DNA of 64,000 bases, taken from JAEUMD01 sp036768475 (GTDB lineage: Bacteria; Pseudomonadota; Alphaproteobacteria; Rhizobiales; Hyphomicrobiaceae). Positions 1-9,477 of the stretch are shown one piece after another. The position numbers and the translations under genes were made by a program. Each line of letters begins with the position of its first letter. Position 1 is the stretch's first letter. The DNA lies in contig DAIPMW010000010.1 of the NCBI GenBank assembly GCA_036768475.1, positions 62,001 to 126,000 on the forward strand, written 5' to 3'. The notes beneath the pieces were generated by a model, which saw nothing but the letters and a program-made list of their open reading frames with translations, ran no database searches and had not been told where the DNA came from.

Positions 1-47
1 ACGACACCCGCCTGCATCTGTCAACCGCGCCGATCGGCACAACCAAT

Positions 48-1409
48 CTATCTGAGGAAGGAGCGTGCTTCCAGCTTCGGCTTGGGCACATCGGAAACGA
101 AGCCTTCCAGCTTCTCCAGGCCACGCGGGACGGGGCCGCCGTAGGCCCAGTCCAGTAGCTCGACAGTATGGGCGATGGGGATTTCCATGCCGCCGGCAAG
201 TTGAGCGATGCAGCCGATGTTGCCCGCCGCCACGACGTCCGGTTTTACCGAACGGATGTTCTTGACCTTACGTGTGCGCAATTGCCCGGCCAGTTCGGGC
301 TGCATGATATTGTAGGTACCCGCCGAGCCGCAGCAAATATGCCCCTCGGGTGGCGTGACGACGCTGTAGCCGGCATTCGACAGCAGCGCCTTGGGCTCAT
401 CCGTCACGCGCTGGCCGTGCTGCAGCGAGCAGGCGGAATGGTAGGCGACGCGCAGGCTCGACCAGCGCACTGGCGGACCCAGGTCATAGTCCATCAGGAA
501 TTCGGTGATGTCGCGCGTGAGATTCGAGATCCTGGCGGCGCGCTCCGCATATGCAGGGTCGAGACGCAGCATATAGCCATAGTCCTTGACCGTCGTGCCG
601 CAACCCGAAGCGTTGATTATGATGGCGTCGATCGGACCCTTGGTCATCTCTTTCGACCAGGCATCGACGTTACGGCGGACCTGCTCGAGCGCCTGTTCCT
701 CCTCGCCCATATGATGGACGAGGGCGCCACAGCAGCCGGCGCCGTTCGACACGATGACGTCGACGCCGCGGCGCGCAAGAAGGCGGATGGTGGCGTCGTT
801 GATGTCCGGCCGCAGAACCTGCTGCGCGCAGCCCGCCAGCATAATGACACGGGCGCGACGCTCGGTGGCCGTCTTGGCGATACCCGGTCCTTCGTATTTC
901 GGCAGATCCGGCAAGCGCGCAGGCGCCAGCTCAAGCATGGCGACCATTTCCTTCAGGCCCAGGCGTCGCATGAGTGGAATGAACGGCCGTCCGAGCGGCG
1001 CCGCCTTCAATGCCAGGCGGAACTTATCGGGATAGGGGACGACTGCGGCCAGCAGGCGGCGCATCAGGCGTTCCTTCCAGCCCCGCTGTCCGGTCTCATT
1101 GATGTGGACGCGCGCCAGATCGACCAGATGCATGTAATCGACGCCGCCGGGGCATGTCGTCATGCACGACAGACACGACAGACAGCGATCGATATGGTGC
1201 TGGACCTCGGGGCTTGCATCCTTCCCGCGCTCGAACATGTCCTTCATCAGATAGATTCGGCCGCGCGGACTATCGCGCTCGTCGCCGACCACCACGTAAG
1301 TCGAACAGACTGCGGTACACAGGCCGCAGTGCACACAGCGACGCAGGATGCGATCGGCCTCTGCAAGGCGCGGATCGGCAAGCTGCTCAGGCGTGAAATT
1401 GGTTTGCAT
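48..1409 (-). CDS. glcF: Glycolate oxidase iron-sulfur subunit GlcF
   Basis: 453 aa. This is the electron-transfer subunit of the membrane-associated glycolate oxidase (glycolate to glyoxylate). Two ferredoxin-type [4Fe-4S] motifs are visible near the N-terminus: CVHCGLCTAVC at about residue 25 and CLSCLSCMTTCP at about residue 76. Two cysteine-rich (CCG) domains follow, with CCG motifs at about residues 231 and 364. It is the third gene of a minus-strand operon glcD-glcE-glcF, starting 19 nt after the glcE stop. Length and motif order are normal for the family. LutA-type proteins share the CCG domains but lack the ferredoxin part, so GlcF is the better call. Confidence 0.95.
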   Translation of the reverse strand: MQTNFTPEQLADPRLAEADRILRRCVHCGLCTAVCSTYVVVGDERDSPRGRIYLMKDMFERGKDASPEVQHHIDRCLSCLSCMTTCPGGVDYMHLVDLARVHINETGQRGWKERLMRRLLAAVVPYPDKFRLALKAAPLGRPFIPLMRRLGLKEMVAMLELAPARLPDLPKYEGPGIAKTATERRARVIMLAGCAQQVLRPDINDATIRLLARRGVDVIVSNGAGCCGALVHHMGEEEQALEQVRRNVDAWSKEMTKGPIDAIIINASGCGTTVKDYGYMLRLDPAYAERAARISNLTRDITEFLMDYDLGPPVRWSSLRVAYHSACSLQHGQRVTDEPKALLSNAGYSVVTPPEGHICCGSAGTYNIMQPELAGQLRTRKVKNIRSVKPDVVAAGNIGCIAQLAGGMEIPIAHTVELLDWAYGGPVPRGLEKLEGFVSDVPKPKLEARSFLR

Positions 1410-1428
1410 CAGATGCGTCCATCAAGCG

Positions 1429-2649
1429 TCAGATCCCGGCGTACATGCGGCCGGGATTGAGAATGCCCTGCGGGTCGAAGGCCGATTTCAGATTGCGCGT
1501 AATGCGCTCCAGCACCGGAGTCTGCGGCTGGAAAACTTCGACCGCACCGCGGATCGCGGCGTCGGCACGGATCAGCGTAGCGTGGCCTCCGTGCACGGCC
1601 ACGGCACGGCGTATGTCGCTCGCACCAGCATCGGCGGTTGCCGGCACTTCGAGCCAGATCAAGCCGCCGGACCAGTCGTAATAGGCTTCCGCAGTCATGT
1701 GTTTGCGGATTGCCGCGACGAGCTTGGCGGCGTTCTTCGGCGACGTCGATACGCGCCAGAGCGCGGATTGACAATCCGACAGAACAGAAAGCCGGCGCAG
1801 CTCGCTCCAGAATTTCAGTGACGCCTCGTAATCAAGCTCCAGGGGTGCGCCATAGATCTTGAGCAGCCGGGCGAGCTGGTCCTTCCTGTACAGCACCGAG
1901 CTGACGAAGTTCTCGATGCGCAGCGCGGTGAGGCCGGTGCCATTGACGGTCGCTGGCCGTGTCGTCAAACGGTCGGCAAGGGCAGCGTTGAGATGCACCG
2001 CACCCGACACCTCGAAGGGTGTGCCCATGGCTGCACACATCAACTCGACGGCGAGATCGTCGGTAAGACCCGGAAACACCAAGGTTGCCGCAGCCTCCGG
2101 CCAGGGCAGCACCTTGAAGGTGACCTCGGTGAGGACACCGAGGGTGCCCCAGCTACCGGCAAGGCCTCGCGCCAGATCGTAGCCGGTGACGTTCTTCATC
2201 ACGCGACCACCGGATTTGAACATTTCGGCACGACCGTTGACGGCCTTAATGCCGATCAGGTGATCGCGCGCCGCGCCCGCGACGACCCGGCGCGACCCGG
2301 ACAGGTTGGCGGCGAACACCCCACCGATCGTCTGCTGGCCGGGCGGTCCGCCGGTGGCAGGGCCGAGATCGATCGGCTCGAAGGCAAGCATCTGACCACG
2401 CGAGGCCAGCTCTGCCTCGATCATCGTCAGCGGCGCGCCCGCCTCCGCCGACATAACGAGTTCGGTCGGCTCATAGAGCTTGATCGCCCGCAACGACTTC
2501 GTGGTGATCGTCGCGGCCGTCTGCATCGGCCGGCCGGTGTTTGATTTGGACCCATTACCGACGATCTCGACGGGCTGATTGCGTGCGCCGAAGCTCGCAA
2601 TCATGCTCGCCAACTCCCAGTCGGTGACCGGTCTCATAGGCTCCTTCAT
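1429..2649 (-). CDS. glcE: Glycolate oxidase FAD-binding subunit GlcE
   Basis: 406 aa with the start at 2649 (MKEPMRPVTDWEL). A further in-frame ATG lies at 2637. The open frame extends to 2742 but would run into glcD, so I trimmed it. AAGGA lies upstream of 2649. It is an FAD-linked oxidase of the PCMH fold: the N-terminal GNGSKSNTGRP stretch and GPATGGPPGQQTIGG about 80 residues later fit the flavin-binding loop. It pairs with GlcD in glycolate oxidase and sits between glcD and glcF. The start choice is an inference; the identity is firm from sequence and operon context. Confidence 0.92.
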   Translation of the reverse strand: MKEPMRPVTDWELASMIASFGARNQPVEIVGNGSKSNTGRPMQTAATITTKSLRAIKLYEPTELVMSAEAGAPLTMIEAELASRGQMLAFEPIDLGPATGGPPGQQTIGGVFAANLSGSRRVVAGAARDHLIGIKAVNGRAEMFKSGGRVMKNVTGYDLARGLAGSWGTLGVLTEVTFKVLPWPEAAATLVFPGLTDDLAVELMCAAMGTPFEVSGAVHLNAALADRLTTRPATVNGTGLTALRIENFVSSVLYRKDQLARLLKIYGAPLELDYEASLKFWSELRRLSVLSDCQSALWRVSTSPKNAAKLVAAIRKHMTAEAYYDWSGGLIWLEVPATADAGASDIRRAVAVHGGHATLIRADAAIRGAVEVFQPQTPVLERITRNLKSAFDPQGILNPGRMYAGI

Positions 2650-2675
2650 ACCCGCGTAATTCCTTTTTGCATGCG

Positions 2676-4124
2676 TCAGGCGGCCACGGGCGCGGCGGTG
2701 CGGCCATCGAGAGGGAACACCTTTGCAGGGTTCAGCAGCCAATCTGGATCGAAGGCCGTCTTGATACGCATCTGCAGGGCGAGATCGGTATCGGAAAACT
2801 GCACGCGCATCAAATCGCGCTTCTCGATGCCGACGCCGTGCTCACCGGTGAGGCAGCCGCCGACCTCGACGCACAGGGTCAGGATCTCCGCACCGGCCAA
2901 CTCGGCGCGTTCCGACTGATTGGGATCGTTGGCTTCATAGAGAATGAGCGGATGCAAGTTACCGTCACCGGCATGGAAGATGTTGGCGACGCGCAAGCCA
3001 TGGCGCGCGCAGATCTCGGAGATCGACGTCAGCACCTGCGGCAGGCGGCTCAGGGGAATGGTGCCGTCCATGCAATAATAATCGGAAATGCGGCCGATGG
3101 CTCCGAATGCCGACTTGCGGCCCTTCCAGATCTTGGCGCTTTGCACCGGACCGTCCGAGATGAGGATCTTACCGGGATTGAAGGGCGCGGCGATCTCGCT
3201 GATGCGCGTCAGAAGACTTTGTATTTCCTCTTCCGAACCTTCCACCTCGACGATCAGCAGCGCGCCCACATCGAGGGGATAGCCCGCCTTGGCGAAGCTC
3301 TCGCAGACTTCGATTGCCGGTTTGTCCATGAACTCGATAGCGACGGGGATGATGCCCGATGCGATGATGGCCGAGACGCAACGACCGGCATCCTCACTGG
3401 AGGAAAAACCGATCAGCATCGGGCGCGCTCCCTCCGCCGAGCGAATGATGCGCACCGTTGCCTCAGTGATGACGCCGAACTGTCCTTCGGAACCGACGAT
3501 CAACCCCAGCAGATCGTAGCCGTCGGCGTCAAGATGTGCTCCGCCGATCTCGACGACCTCGCCAGTCATCAGCACCATCTTGAGCCCGAGTACGTTGTTG
3601 GTCGTGACGCCGTACTTGAGACAGTGCGCACCGCCGGAGTTCATCGCGAGATTGCCGGCCAGGGTGCAGGCGAGCTGGCTTGAAGGATCGGGTGCGTAAA
3701 AAAAACCGTCCTTGCCGACGGCCTCGGAAATAGCGAGGTTGGTGATACCCGTCTCAACGCGTGCGAAGCGCGCTTCGTAATCGACCTCCAGCACGCGATT
3801 CATCTTGGAAATGCACAGCACGATCGCGTCCTCGGCCGGCAGCGCACCACCGGCAAGCGATGTTCCCGCGCCACGCGGCACGATCTTGATGCCGCCTTCG
3901 CTGCAATAGCGCATGACGCGTGCAACCTCCTCGGTGGATGTCGGCAGGACCACGGCGAGAGGCATGCGTCGATAGGCGGTGAGCGCATCGGTTTCGAAAG
4001 CGCGGCGGCCATCCTCGTCGGCTATGACGAGATCGGCGCCGACAAGTTGCATCAGGTCGGCAACGATCTGGTCACGTCGCGCGACGATGGAGTGATCAGG
4101 CTCAGGCAGAGCGATGTGCGACAT
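2676..4124 (-). CDS. glcD: Glycolate oxidase catalytic FAD subunit GlcD
   Basis: 482 aa, a full-length FAD-linked 2-hydroxyacid dehydrogenase. The PCMH-type FAD domain carries PRGAGTSLAGGALP and MNSGGAHCLKYGVTTNNV. The C-terminal catalytic domain ends with GEHGVGIEKRDLM, typical of GlcD and D-lactate dehydrogenases. The start is supported by AAGGAG about 10 nt upstream. It is the first gene of the glcDEF operon and diverges from the LysR gene at 4731, a candidate regulator. A run of eight A/T near 3718 encodes Phe-Phe in frame and does not break the gene. A D-lactate dehydrogenase is the alternative, but glcE and glcF next door favour glycolate. Confidence 0.94.
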   Translation of the reverse strand: MSHIALPEPDHSIVARRDQIVADLMQLVGADLVIADEDGRRAFETDALTAYRRMPLAVVLPTSTEEVARVMRYCSEGGIKIVPRGAGTSLAGGALPAEDAIVLCISKMNRVLEVDYEARFARVETGITNLAISEAVGKDGFFYAPDPSSQLACTLAGNLAMNSGGAHCLKYGVTTNNVLGLKMVLMTGEVVEIGGAHLDADGYDLLGLIVGSEGQFGVITEATVRIIRSAEGARPMLIGFSSSEDAGRCVSAIIASGIIPVAIEFMDKPAIEVCESFAKAGYPLDVGALLIVEVEGSEEEIQSLLTRISEIAAPFNPGKILISDGPVQSAKIWKGRKSAFGAIGRISDYYCMDGTIPLSRLPQVLTSISEICARHGLRVANIFHAGDGNLHPLILYEANDPNQSERAELAGAEILTLCVEVGGCLTGEHGVGIEKRDLMRVQFSDTDLALQMRIKTAFDPDWLLNPAKVFPLDGRTAAPVAA

Positions 4125-4730
4125 CTCTCCGACTCCTTATCTTATCCGACTCCCTTTCGGCTGTCGGAAAACTCATTTGCGCGAGCCTCATGGCGTCGCG
4201 CGCTGTTTGGCTGCGGGTGCCGGCCACGTTCGAATGTCGCGGCGCGGGATCGGCGATCATCCAAGACATAATAACCGATCGTAGTGACAGAGGCAGGCCT
4301 AGATCGCGATCAAGTCTCACGAAACACGTCCACGAGCCAGTCCCTTGTCTTGGGCATTTTCTTGACACTGAACCGCGGCACATTTCAACAAAGCATGCTA
4401 TTGTTTTCAATGACGTTTTTCACGCTGACGCAGTGCGTGCGCACGAACCGCGTCGCGTTGCCCTCACACCTTCGCAACCTGCCAACGGCGACAGTGCCCC
4501 TGTCCCCGTCGCGATCCCTGCAATATCAGTCATATATCAAACCCGCGTATCCACCTCAACCTGCGTGTCCATGCGCGCCGCACGATTTTCAATGAATCCG
4601 AACTGATCATATTCGTTTTAGCTGTTTCGCGGACACACCATCGCCGTTAGACAAGGTAACAACTTCAAGAGAAGCGGGGCGCGCTAGGAGCTCATCCTTG
4701 TGGGCGTGTTGTTTAGGAGGAACTGAGATC
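4125..4730. promoter_or_regulatory. Divergent intergenic region glcD / lysR
   Basis: 606 bp with no convincing gene. It must hold the promoters of glcDEF (leftward) and of the LysR gene (rightward). A direct repeat CCGACTCC occurs twice just upstream of glcD (about 4130-4152). A degenerate copy of palindromic repeat A lies at 4352-4400, with a further repeat-like fragment at about 4410-4445. I could not assign -35/-10 boxes or a LysR box with confidence. Confidence 0.5.
4352..4400. repeat. Degenerate palindromic repeat A, copy 1
   Basis: GGGCATTTTCTTGACACTGA to AAAGCATGCTA aligns with the repeat A consensus over its whole length with about ten differences; the outer stem GCAT/ATGC and the core CTGAACCGC are kept. 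Confidence 0.65.
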
Positions 4731-5783
4731 ATGACGTCCATCAGTGATCTGGACATCTTCGCTCGGGTTGCGCGAACCGCCAATATGTCTGCGGCCGGCC
4801 GGGAGATGGGCTTGTCGCCCGCAGTGGTCTCCAAGCGCGTCAGCTTGCTCGAGGATCGGCTCGGCGCCAGGCTGTTTCAGCGCACGACACGCCACCTGAC
4901 ACTCACGGAGACAGGCGAGGGATATTTCAAGCGCGTCGTCGACATCCTGAGCCTCATCGAGGAGGCAGAGGATTTTGTCTCCAGACGCAACACGCGCCCT
5001 CGCGGCGTCCTCAAGGTGACGGCGCCGACTGCGTTTTCGCGGCTTCACATCGCGCCGCACCTGCCCGCGTTTTTCAGTCGTTTCGGCGATCTCGAACTCG
5101 ATATGCACCTGACCGACAACTTCGTCGACATCATTCGTGACGGCTTCGATGTGGCGATCCGCATCGGCGAATTGCGCGATTCCTCGCTGGTCGCGCGCAA
5201 ACTGGCAGCCGACGACCGGGTACTGTGCGCGACGCCGGGCTACCTTGCCGAGGCGGGCAAGCCCAAGAAGCTCGCCGATCTGGAGCGGCACAATTGCCTT
5301 CTGGCGGGCGCACAGGACGTCTGGCGGCTCGAAGGACCGGAGGGCCAGGTCCAAGCCCGGGTAAAAGGCAACATCCGCTCAAATTCCGGGGAGTTCGTGC
5401 GTGAGGCGGTGCTGTCGGGCCTCGGCATCGCGCTTCGTTCGACCTGGGATATCGGATCTGAACTGGAGGCGGGTCAGCTTGAGGTTGTGCTGCCGGAATA
5501 TCGCGGCTCATCGTCGGTGGGCATCTTCGCAGTCTACCCATGCCGCGAATTCATGCCCAACAAGGTGAACGTCTTCATCGAATTCCTCAACGAGGTCTAT
5601 GCTGCCAATCCGCCTGCGGAGCGAAAGATGCGCGTGCAAACGGCGCAGTATGCGACGCCCCCATCACCGAAGGCCCAGCCCCCGGCGAGCGGCAGCGGAA
5701 CCAAGCCTGCCAAAGCCGCGGGCGTCCGCGGATCGGGCAATAGCAAAAACCGCAAGAATGACTCTGCGGTGACCCCGCGCTGA
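4731..5783 (+). CDS. LysR family transcriptional regulator
   Basis: 350 aa; the start ATG follows AGGAGG with 10 nt spacing. The N-terminal winged HTH (about residues 4-62, including MSAAGREMGLSPAVVSKRVSLLE) and the substrate-binding domain (about 88-295) match LysR proteins of the type found next to many metabolic operons. The last ~50 residues are a low-complexity Pro/Ala/Lys/Ser tail beyond the normal end of the family (about 300 aa). It diverges from glcDEF and precedes a cytochrome c and lut genes, so control of hydroxyacid oxidation is plausible but unproven. The effector is unknown. Confidence 0.9.
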   Translation: MTSISDLDIFARVARTANMSAAGREMGLSPAVVSKRVSLLEDRLGARLFQRTTRHLTLTETGEGYFKRVVDILSLIEEAEDFVSRRNTRPRGVLKVTAPTAFSRLHIAPHLPAFFSRFGDLELDMHLTDNFVDIIRDGFDVAIRIGELRDSSLVARKLAADDRVLCATPGYLAEAGKPKKLADLERHNCLLAGAQDVWRLEGPEGQVQARVKGNIRSNSGEFVREAVLSGLGIALRSTWDIGSELEAGQLEVVLPEYRGSSSVGIFAVYPCREFMPNKVNVFIEFLNEVYAANPPAERKMRVQTAQYATPPSPKAQPPASGSGTKPAKAAGVRGSGNSKNRKNDSAVTPR

Positions 5784-5940
5784 TTGCCTTCGAGTGCCAA
5801 TCCCGTATCATCCGCGCGACCCTGGCCAGACATGCTCGGGCCGGGGGCCACCATGAGGCATCGATGACGGCGCGCGGCGACCCGCGGCTGCTTCCCATCG
5901 ACGGTCATCCCTGCCATCTGCCGAACCGGAGCGACCTGCC

Positions 5941-6342
5941 ATGACATCACCTTGGGCGCGCACTCAAGGCTTCCCCGCGCTTGTTGCACTTTTGGTGCTT
6001 GCCGGCTCGATCCCTGCCAGCGCCGAGGATCTCGCCAACGGCGCAGCGGTGTTTCGCAAGTGTCGCGCGTGCCACGACGCCGGACCCAACGCACGCAACA
6101 AGGTCGGCCCGGTCCTCAATGGCGTTTTCGGGCGCATGGCCGGGACATTGACCGACTTCAACTATTCCGAAGCGATGCGAACGGCAGGCGAGAAGAAGCT
6201 CGTCTGGGATGAAGAGACGCTCAACGGATACCTCGAATCGCCGTCCACATACCTGCCCAAGACGAAGATGGCATTTGCGGGCGTAAAGGTGGAGAAAGAC
6301 CGGGCCGACCTCATCGCCTACCTCAAGACGCTGAAGCCCTGA
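5941..6342 (+). CDS. Small soluble c-type cytochrome (cytochrome c2-like)
   Basis: 133 aa. An N-terminal hydrophobic signal peptide (about residues 11-28, ending PASA) directs export. The mature part has one CRACH heme-binding motif and the typical class I features GPVLNGVFGR and YLPKTKMAF, whose Met is the probable sixth heme ligand. It should act in the periplasm as a one-electron carrier. Its place between glc and lut genes makes it a candidate electron acceptor for one of these oxidases, but no direct evidence shows this. Length is normal for cytochrome c2/c550. Confidence 0.93.
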   Translation: MTSPWARTQGFPALVALLVLAGSIPASAEDLANGAAVFRKCRACHDAGPNARNKVGPVLNGVFGRMAGTLTDFNYSEAMRTAGEKKLVWDEETLNGYLESPSTYLPKTKMAFAGVKVEKDRADLIAYLKTLKP

Positions 6343-6511
6343 CGTTCCAGGCGGCGGCGAAGATCCGGGTTGCATGGCAGCGATCTGCAGGTCCGCGATG
6401 GTGAGGACGTCTCATTCAGCATGCGATCTGCTATAAGTGACGCAGGATCGGCGGCCAGGGGTCCACTTGTGCTGCCGCACCTGTCCGCCCGTGATTGAGA
6501 GAGCAATCGGC

Positions 6512-7315
6512 ATGACCGACACCGCCACAAGGCGTCCACGCGCCGGCCTTTTCGTCACCTGTCTCGTCGACGTGATGCGGCCGTCTGTCGGCTTTGCCGC
6601 AGCCAGGCTGATCGAGGCTGCCGGCTGTGACGTGTTCGTGCCGCCAGGGCAGACCTGCTGCGGACAGCCCGCCTACAATTCCGGAGACCGTGCCGATGCG
6701 ATCGCCATAGCACGCACGACGATGGCTGCCTTCAAGGATTGCGACTATGTGGTGGCTCCCTCCGGATCGTGTGCGGGAATGCTCAAATCGCACTACCCGC
6801 GCCTGCTTGCCGACGATGCGGCGGAGCGTGCCGAAGCGGAGGCGTTTGCGGCAAAGGTGCACGAACTCGTCTCGTTCCTCACCGACGAGCGCGGGATGAC
6901 GGCGATCGATCCGTCGATGCAGGGCGCACCGCCCGGACGCGTGACATATCATGACAGCTGCTCGGGTCTGCGCGAGTTGGGCATCAAGGCGCAGCCGAGG
7001 CAATTGTTGGCCTCGATCAAAGGACTGGAACTTGTGGAGATGGCCGACTCGGAAATCTGCTGCGGCTTCGGCGGCACATTCTCGGTGAAATTTCCCGATA
7101 TTTCGAACGCTATGGTGGAGAAGAAGGCCGATAACATCGCGCAAGCAGATCCTGACCTGTTACTCGCGGGTGATCTGGGATGCCTGCTCAATATGGCAGG
7201 TAAACTTGCGCGACAGGGGCGACAGATCGAAGCGCGCCATGTCGCGGAAGTGCTGGCGGGTGATATGGAAACACCACCCATCGGAGCACCTGCAGGCTGG
7301 AAACGGCGCGGCTGA
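6512..7315 (+). CDS. lutA: Lactate utilization protein LutA-like, Fe-S oxidoreductase
   Basis: 267 aa with the start at 6512 (MTDTATRRP), a weak GAGAGAG upstream; the frame opens earlier at 6437. It is made of two cysteine-rich CCG domains: CLVDVMRP and CCGQPAYNSG in the first, SCSGLRELG and CCGFGGTFSVKFPD in the second. This is the LutA/YkgE architecture, the small Fe-S subunit of the LutABC L-lactate oxidation complex. lutB and lutC lie downstream on the same strand, separated by a small DUF465 gene and a 361-bp gap, so this is a split lut operon. Confidence 0.9.
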   Translation: MTDTATRRPRAGLFVTCLVDVMRPSVGFAAARLIEAAGCDVFVPPGQTCCGQPAYNSGDRADAIAIARTTMAAFKDCDYVVAPSGSCAGMLKSHYPRLLADDAAERAEAEAFAAKVHELVSFLTDERGMTAIDPSMQGAPPGRVTYHDSCSGLRELGIKAQPRQLLASIKGLELVEMADSEICCGFGGTFSVKFPDISNAMVEKKADNIAQADPDLLLAGDLGCLLNMAGKLARQGRQIEARHVAEVLAGDMETPPIGAPAGWKRRG

Positions 7316-7451
7316 ATGGGTTTGCGCTGATTGCCCGGGAACGCAGCACGATGGCCTGCCAACCGCAGGGAAAGATTGTAACGCCACGGCGCCAATGTGC
7401 CTTGGCGCATTGAGGCAAGTACGACTGACGACGACAAGGAGAGACTGCAGA

Positions 7452-7688
7452 ATGTCCCACGTACCGCACGAGATTTCTGACGATTTTCCTGAGCACAAGG
7501 ACAAGATCCATACGCTGAAGTTGAGCAACGGACACTTCGCACGGCTGTTCGAGGAGTATCACGAGCTCAACCGGGAAATTCACCGCATCGAGGCTGCGGG
7601 GGTCAATACTTCGGACACCGAGTTCGAGAACCTCAAGCTCGTGCGCCTGCGGCTCAAGGACGAAATCTACGAAATGCTGCGCGAGTGA
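7452..7688 (+). CDS. DUF465 (YdcH-like) small protein
   Basis: 78 aa, starting at MSHVPHEISDDF, with AAGGAG about 10 nt upstream. The frame opens further upstream (7170) but that part overlaps lutA. The sequence fits the DUF465/YdcH family: a short charged, probably helical and coiled protein with the hallmark HxFxRLFEEYHELNREIHRIE region and a C-terminal LKDEIYEMLR. Its function is unknown. It sits between lutA and lutB, where such a gene is not a usual lut component. Confidence 0.88.
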   Translation: MSHVPHEISDDFPEHKDKIHTLKLSNGHFARLFEEYHELNREIHRIEAAGVNTSDTEFENLKLVRLRLKDEIYEMLRE

Positions 7689-8049
7689 GCGCGCTAACGT
7701 CCCGATCCGTAGCAACAAGATCGTCTGCCAAAGACATCGGTCGTCGCCTCAACCCGGTGGCGGCCTGTTTGCGTTTTGCGGCCCGCGGTTGAGCCAGGTC
7801 AGTTTAGATTGAATTGCGTCTGGCTCTTGTGGCCAGTGCTGCGACCTCGGCGGCGTCATGTTCATAGCAGCAGTGGCCCGGGGCTTTTCGCCAACGATCT
7901 CGCTTGGACAGTGGGCGCGGGCAGCTTATCGTGGACCGCCAAGATGTGGCTCATGGAGAGCATGGCCAGACTTCACGAGGACATCAAGGACCGGCATCCG
8001 TAAAATCGGTTCTGGCTGCGCTGACGAGCCGTACGACAACGGGAACGCA
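7689..8049. other. Intergenic gap inside the lut group
   Basis: 361 bp without a supported gene. The lutB frame stays open back to 7858, but that stretch is compositionally unlike a protein (rich in Arg, Trp, Pro) and has no good ribosome binding site. The gap may carry a separate promoter for lutBC. I see no clear terminator. Confidence 0.4.
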
Positions 8050-9477
8050 ATGCAGATCGAGACACCTCACTTCAAGGAGAATGCGCGCAGCGCGCTCGCC
8101 GACGAGCAGTTGCAGAGGGCACTCGCCGGTCTGCCGGGCGGACTCGTCGCCCAGCGCGCTGCGGCGCGGGCAAAGCTTCCAGAGTTCGACACGTTGCGCG
8201 ACGTCGGCCGCGACCTGCGTAACGAAACGCTGGAGCTGCTCGACGCCTACCTGGAGATCTACGAGAAGAACGCGACTGCGGCCGGAGCGCACGTTCACTG
8301 GGCGGAGACGGCCGATGATGCGCGGCGCATCATCGTGGAGCTATGCAGGGCCGAAGGTGCCAGGCTCGTCACCAAGGGCAAATCGATGATCTCCGAGGAG
8401 ATCGGCCTTAACGACGCGCTCGAAGCGGCCGGCATGGAAGTTGTCGAGACGGATCTTGGCGAATACATCCTGCAGATCCGCGGTGAAACACCAAGCCACA
8501 TCATCGCGCCGGCCATCCATCTCACGCAGGAACAGGTCGAAAGCGACTTCCGCCGCGTCCATCGCAACCTTCCGCAGACACGCGCGCTGGTGGAGCCCGC
8601 CGATCTCGTCGGCGAGGCGCGCGAGATGCTCCGCCAGAAATTTCTCGCCGCCGATGTCGGCATTACAGGCGCCAACTTCCTGATCGCCGAGACCGGCTCC
8701 TCGGTGATCGTGACCAACGAAGGCAATGGCGACCTGACGCAATCTCTCGCGCGCGTGCATATCGTCATCACCTCGATTGACAAGGTGCTGGCGACTCGCG
8801 AGGACCTTGCGACCATTCTGCGCCTGCTCGCCCGCTCGGCGACAGGCCAGGAGTGCACCACCTACGCCACGCTATCGACTGGACCGCGCCGCCCTGGCGA
8901 TCTGGACGGGCCCGAGACCTACCACGTCGTCCTACTCGACAACGGACGCGCAGAGCTTCTCGGCACCAGATTCCGCGAGGTGCTGCGCTGCATCCGCTGC
9001 GGCGCGTGCATGAACCACTGCCCCGTCTATGGTGCAGTCGGCGGACATACCTACGGCTGGGTTTATCCCGGGCCAATCGGCGCGGTGCTGACACCGGCGC
9101 TGGTCGGCATCGGCAAGGCGGCCAACCTGCCCAACGCATCGACGTTCTGCGGGCGATGCGAAGCGGTTTGCCCGATGCGCATCCCCCTGCCAAAACTGAT
9201 GAGATACTGGCGCGAAGCGGATTTCGAGGCCGGGCAGCCGCCGCTGACGCAGCGTATCGCATTGGCGGCATGGGCGGCGCTCGCAAAGCGGCCGCGCCTC
9301 TATCATCTTGTGACGCGCTTTGCGGCTGCTGGCCTTGGTGCGCTTGGGCGCAGGCGCGGCAGGTTCGGATGGCTGCCCCTTGCGACCGGATGGACACGCC
9401 ATCGCGACATGGCAGCCCCACAGGGCCGTACGTTCCAACAACTGTGGGCAGAAACACAGCGAGGCGTGCCACGATGA
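8050..9477 (+). CDS. lutB: L-lactate oxidation iron-sulfur protein LutB
   Basis: 475 aa from MQIETPHFKENARSAL. An N-terminal LUD domain (about residues 60-290, including TKGKSMISEEIGLN and GANFLIAETGS) is followed by a ferredoxin region with CIRCGACMNHCPVYG and CGRCEAVCPMRIPLP, then an Arg-rich tail. This is the LutB/LldF/YkgF layout. With LutA and LutC it oxidises L-lactate to pyruvate. Its stop overlaps the lutC start (ATGA), so the two are translationally coupled. Confidence 0.94.
   Translation: MQIETPHFKENARSALADEQLQRALAGLPGGLVAQRAAARAKLPEFDTLRDVGRDLRNETLELLDAYLEIYEKNATAAGAHVHWAETADDARRIIVELCRAEGARLVTKGKSMISEEIGLNDALEAAGMEVVETDLGEYILQIRGETPSHIIAPAIHLTQEQVESDFRRVHRNLPQTRALVEPADLVGEAREMLRQKFLAADVGITGANFLIAETGSSVIVTNEGNGDLTQSLARVHIVITSIDKVLATREDLATILRLLARSATGQECTTYATLSTGPRRPGDLDGPETYHVVLLDNGRAELLGTRFREVLRCIRCGACMNHCPVYGAVGGHTYGWVYPGPIGAVLTPALVGIGKAANLPNASTFCGRCEAVCPMRIPLPKLMRYWREADFEAGQPPLTQRIALAAWAALAKRPRLYHLVTRFAAAGLGALGRRRGRFGWLPLATGWTRHRDMAAPQGRTFQQLWAETQRGVPR

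Noticed and set aside
168..1460. 430-codon plus-strand ORF opposite glcF
   Set aside because: glcF carries both ferredoxin motifs and CCG domains; the opposite frame has none.
3718..3726. Homopolymer of eight A/T in glcD as a frameshift error
   Set aside because: The reading frame is intact on both sides and encodes a normal GlcD region.
7858..8049. N-terminal extension of LutB
   Set aside because: The extra 64 residues are unlike LutB N-termini, rich in Arg/Trp/Pro, and have no ribosome site; the start at 8050 fits the family.
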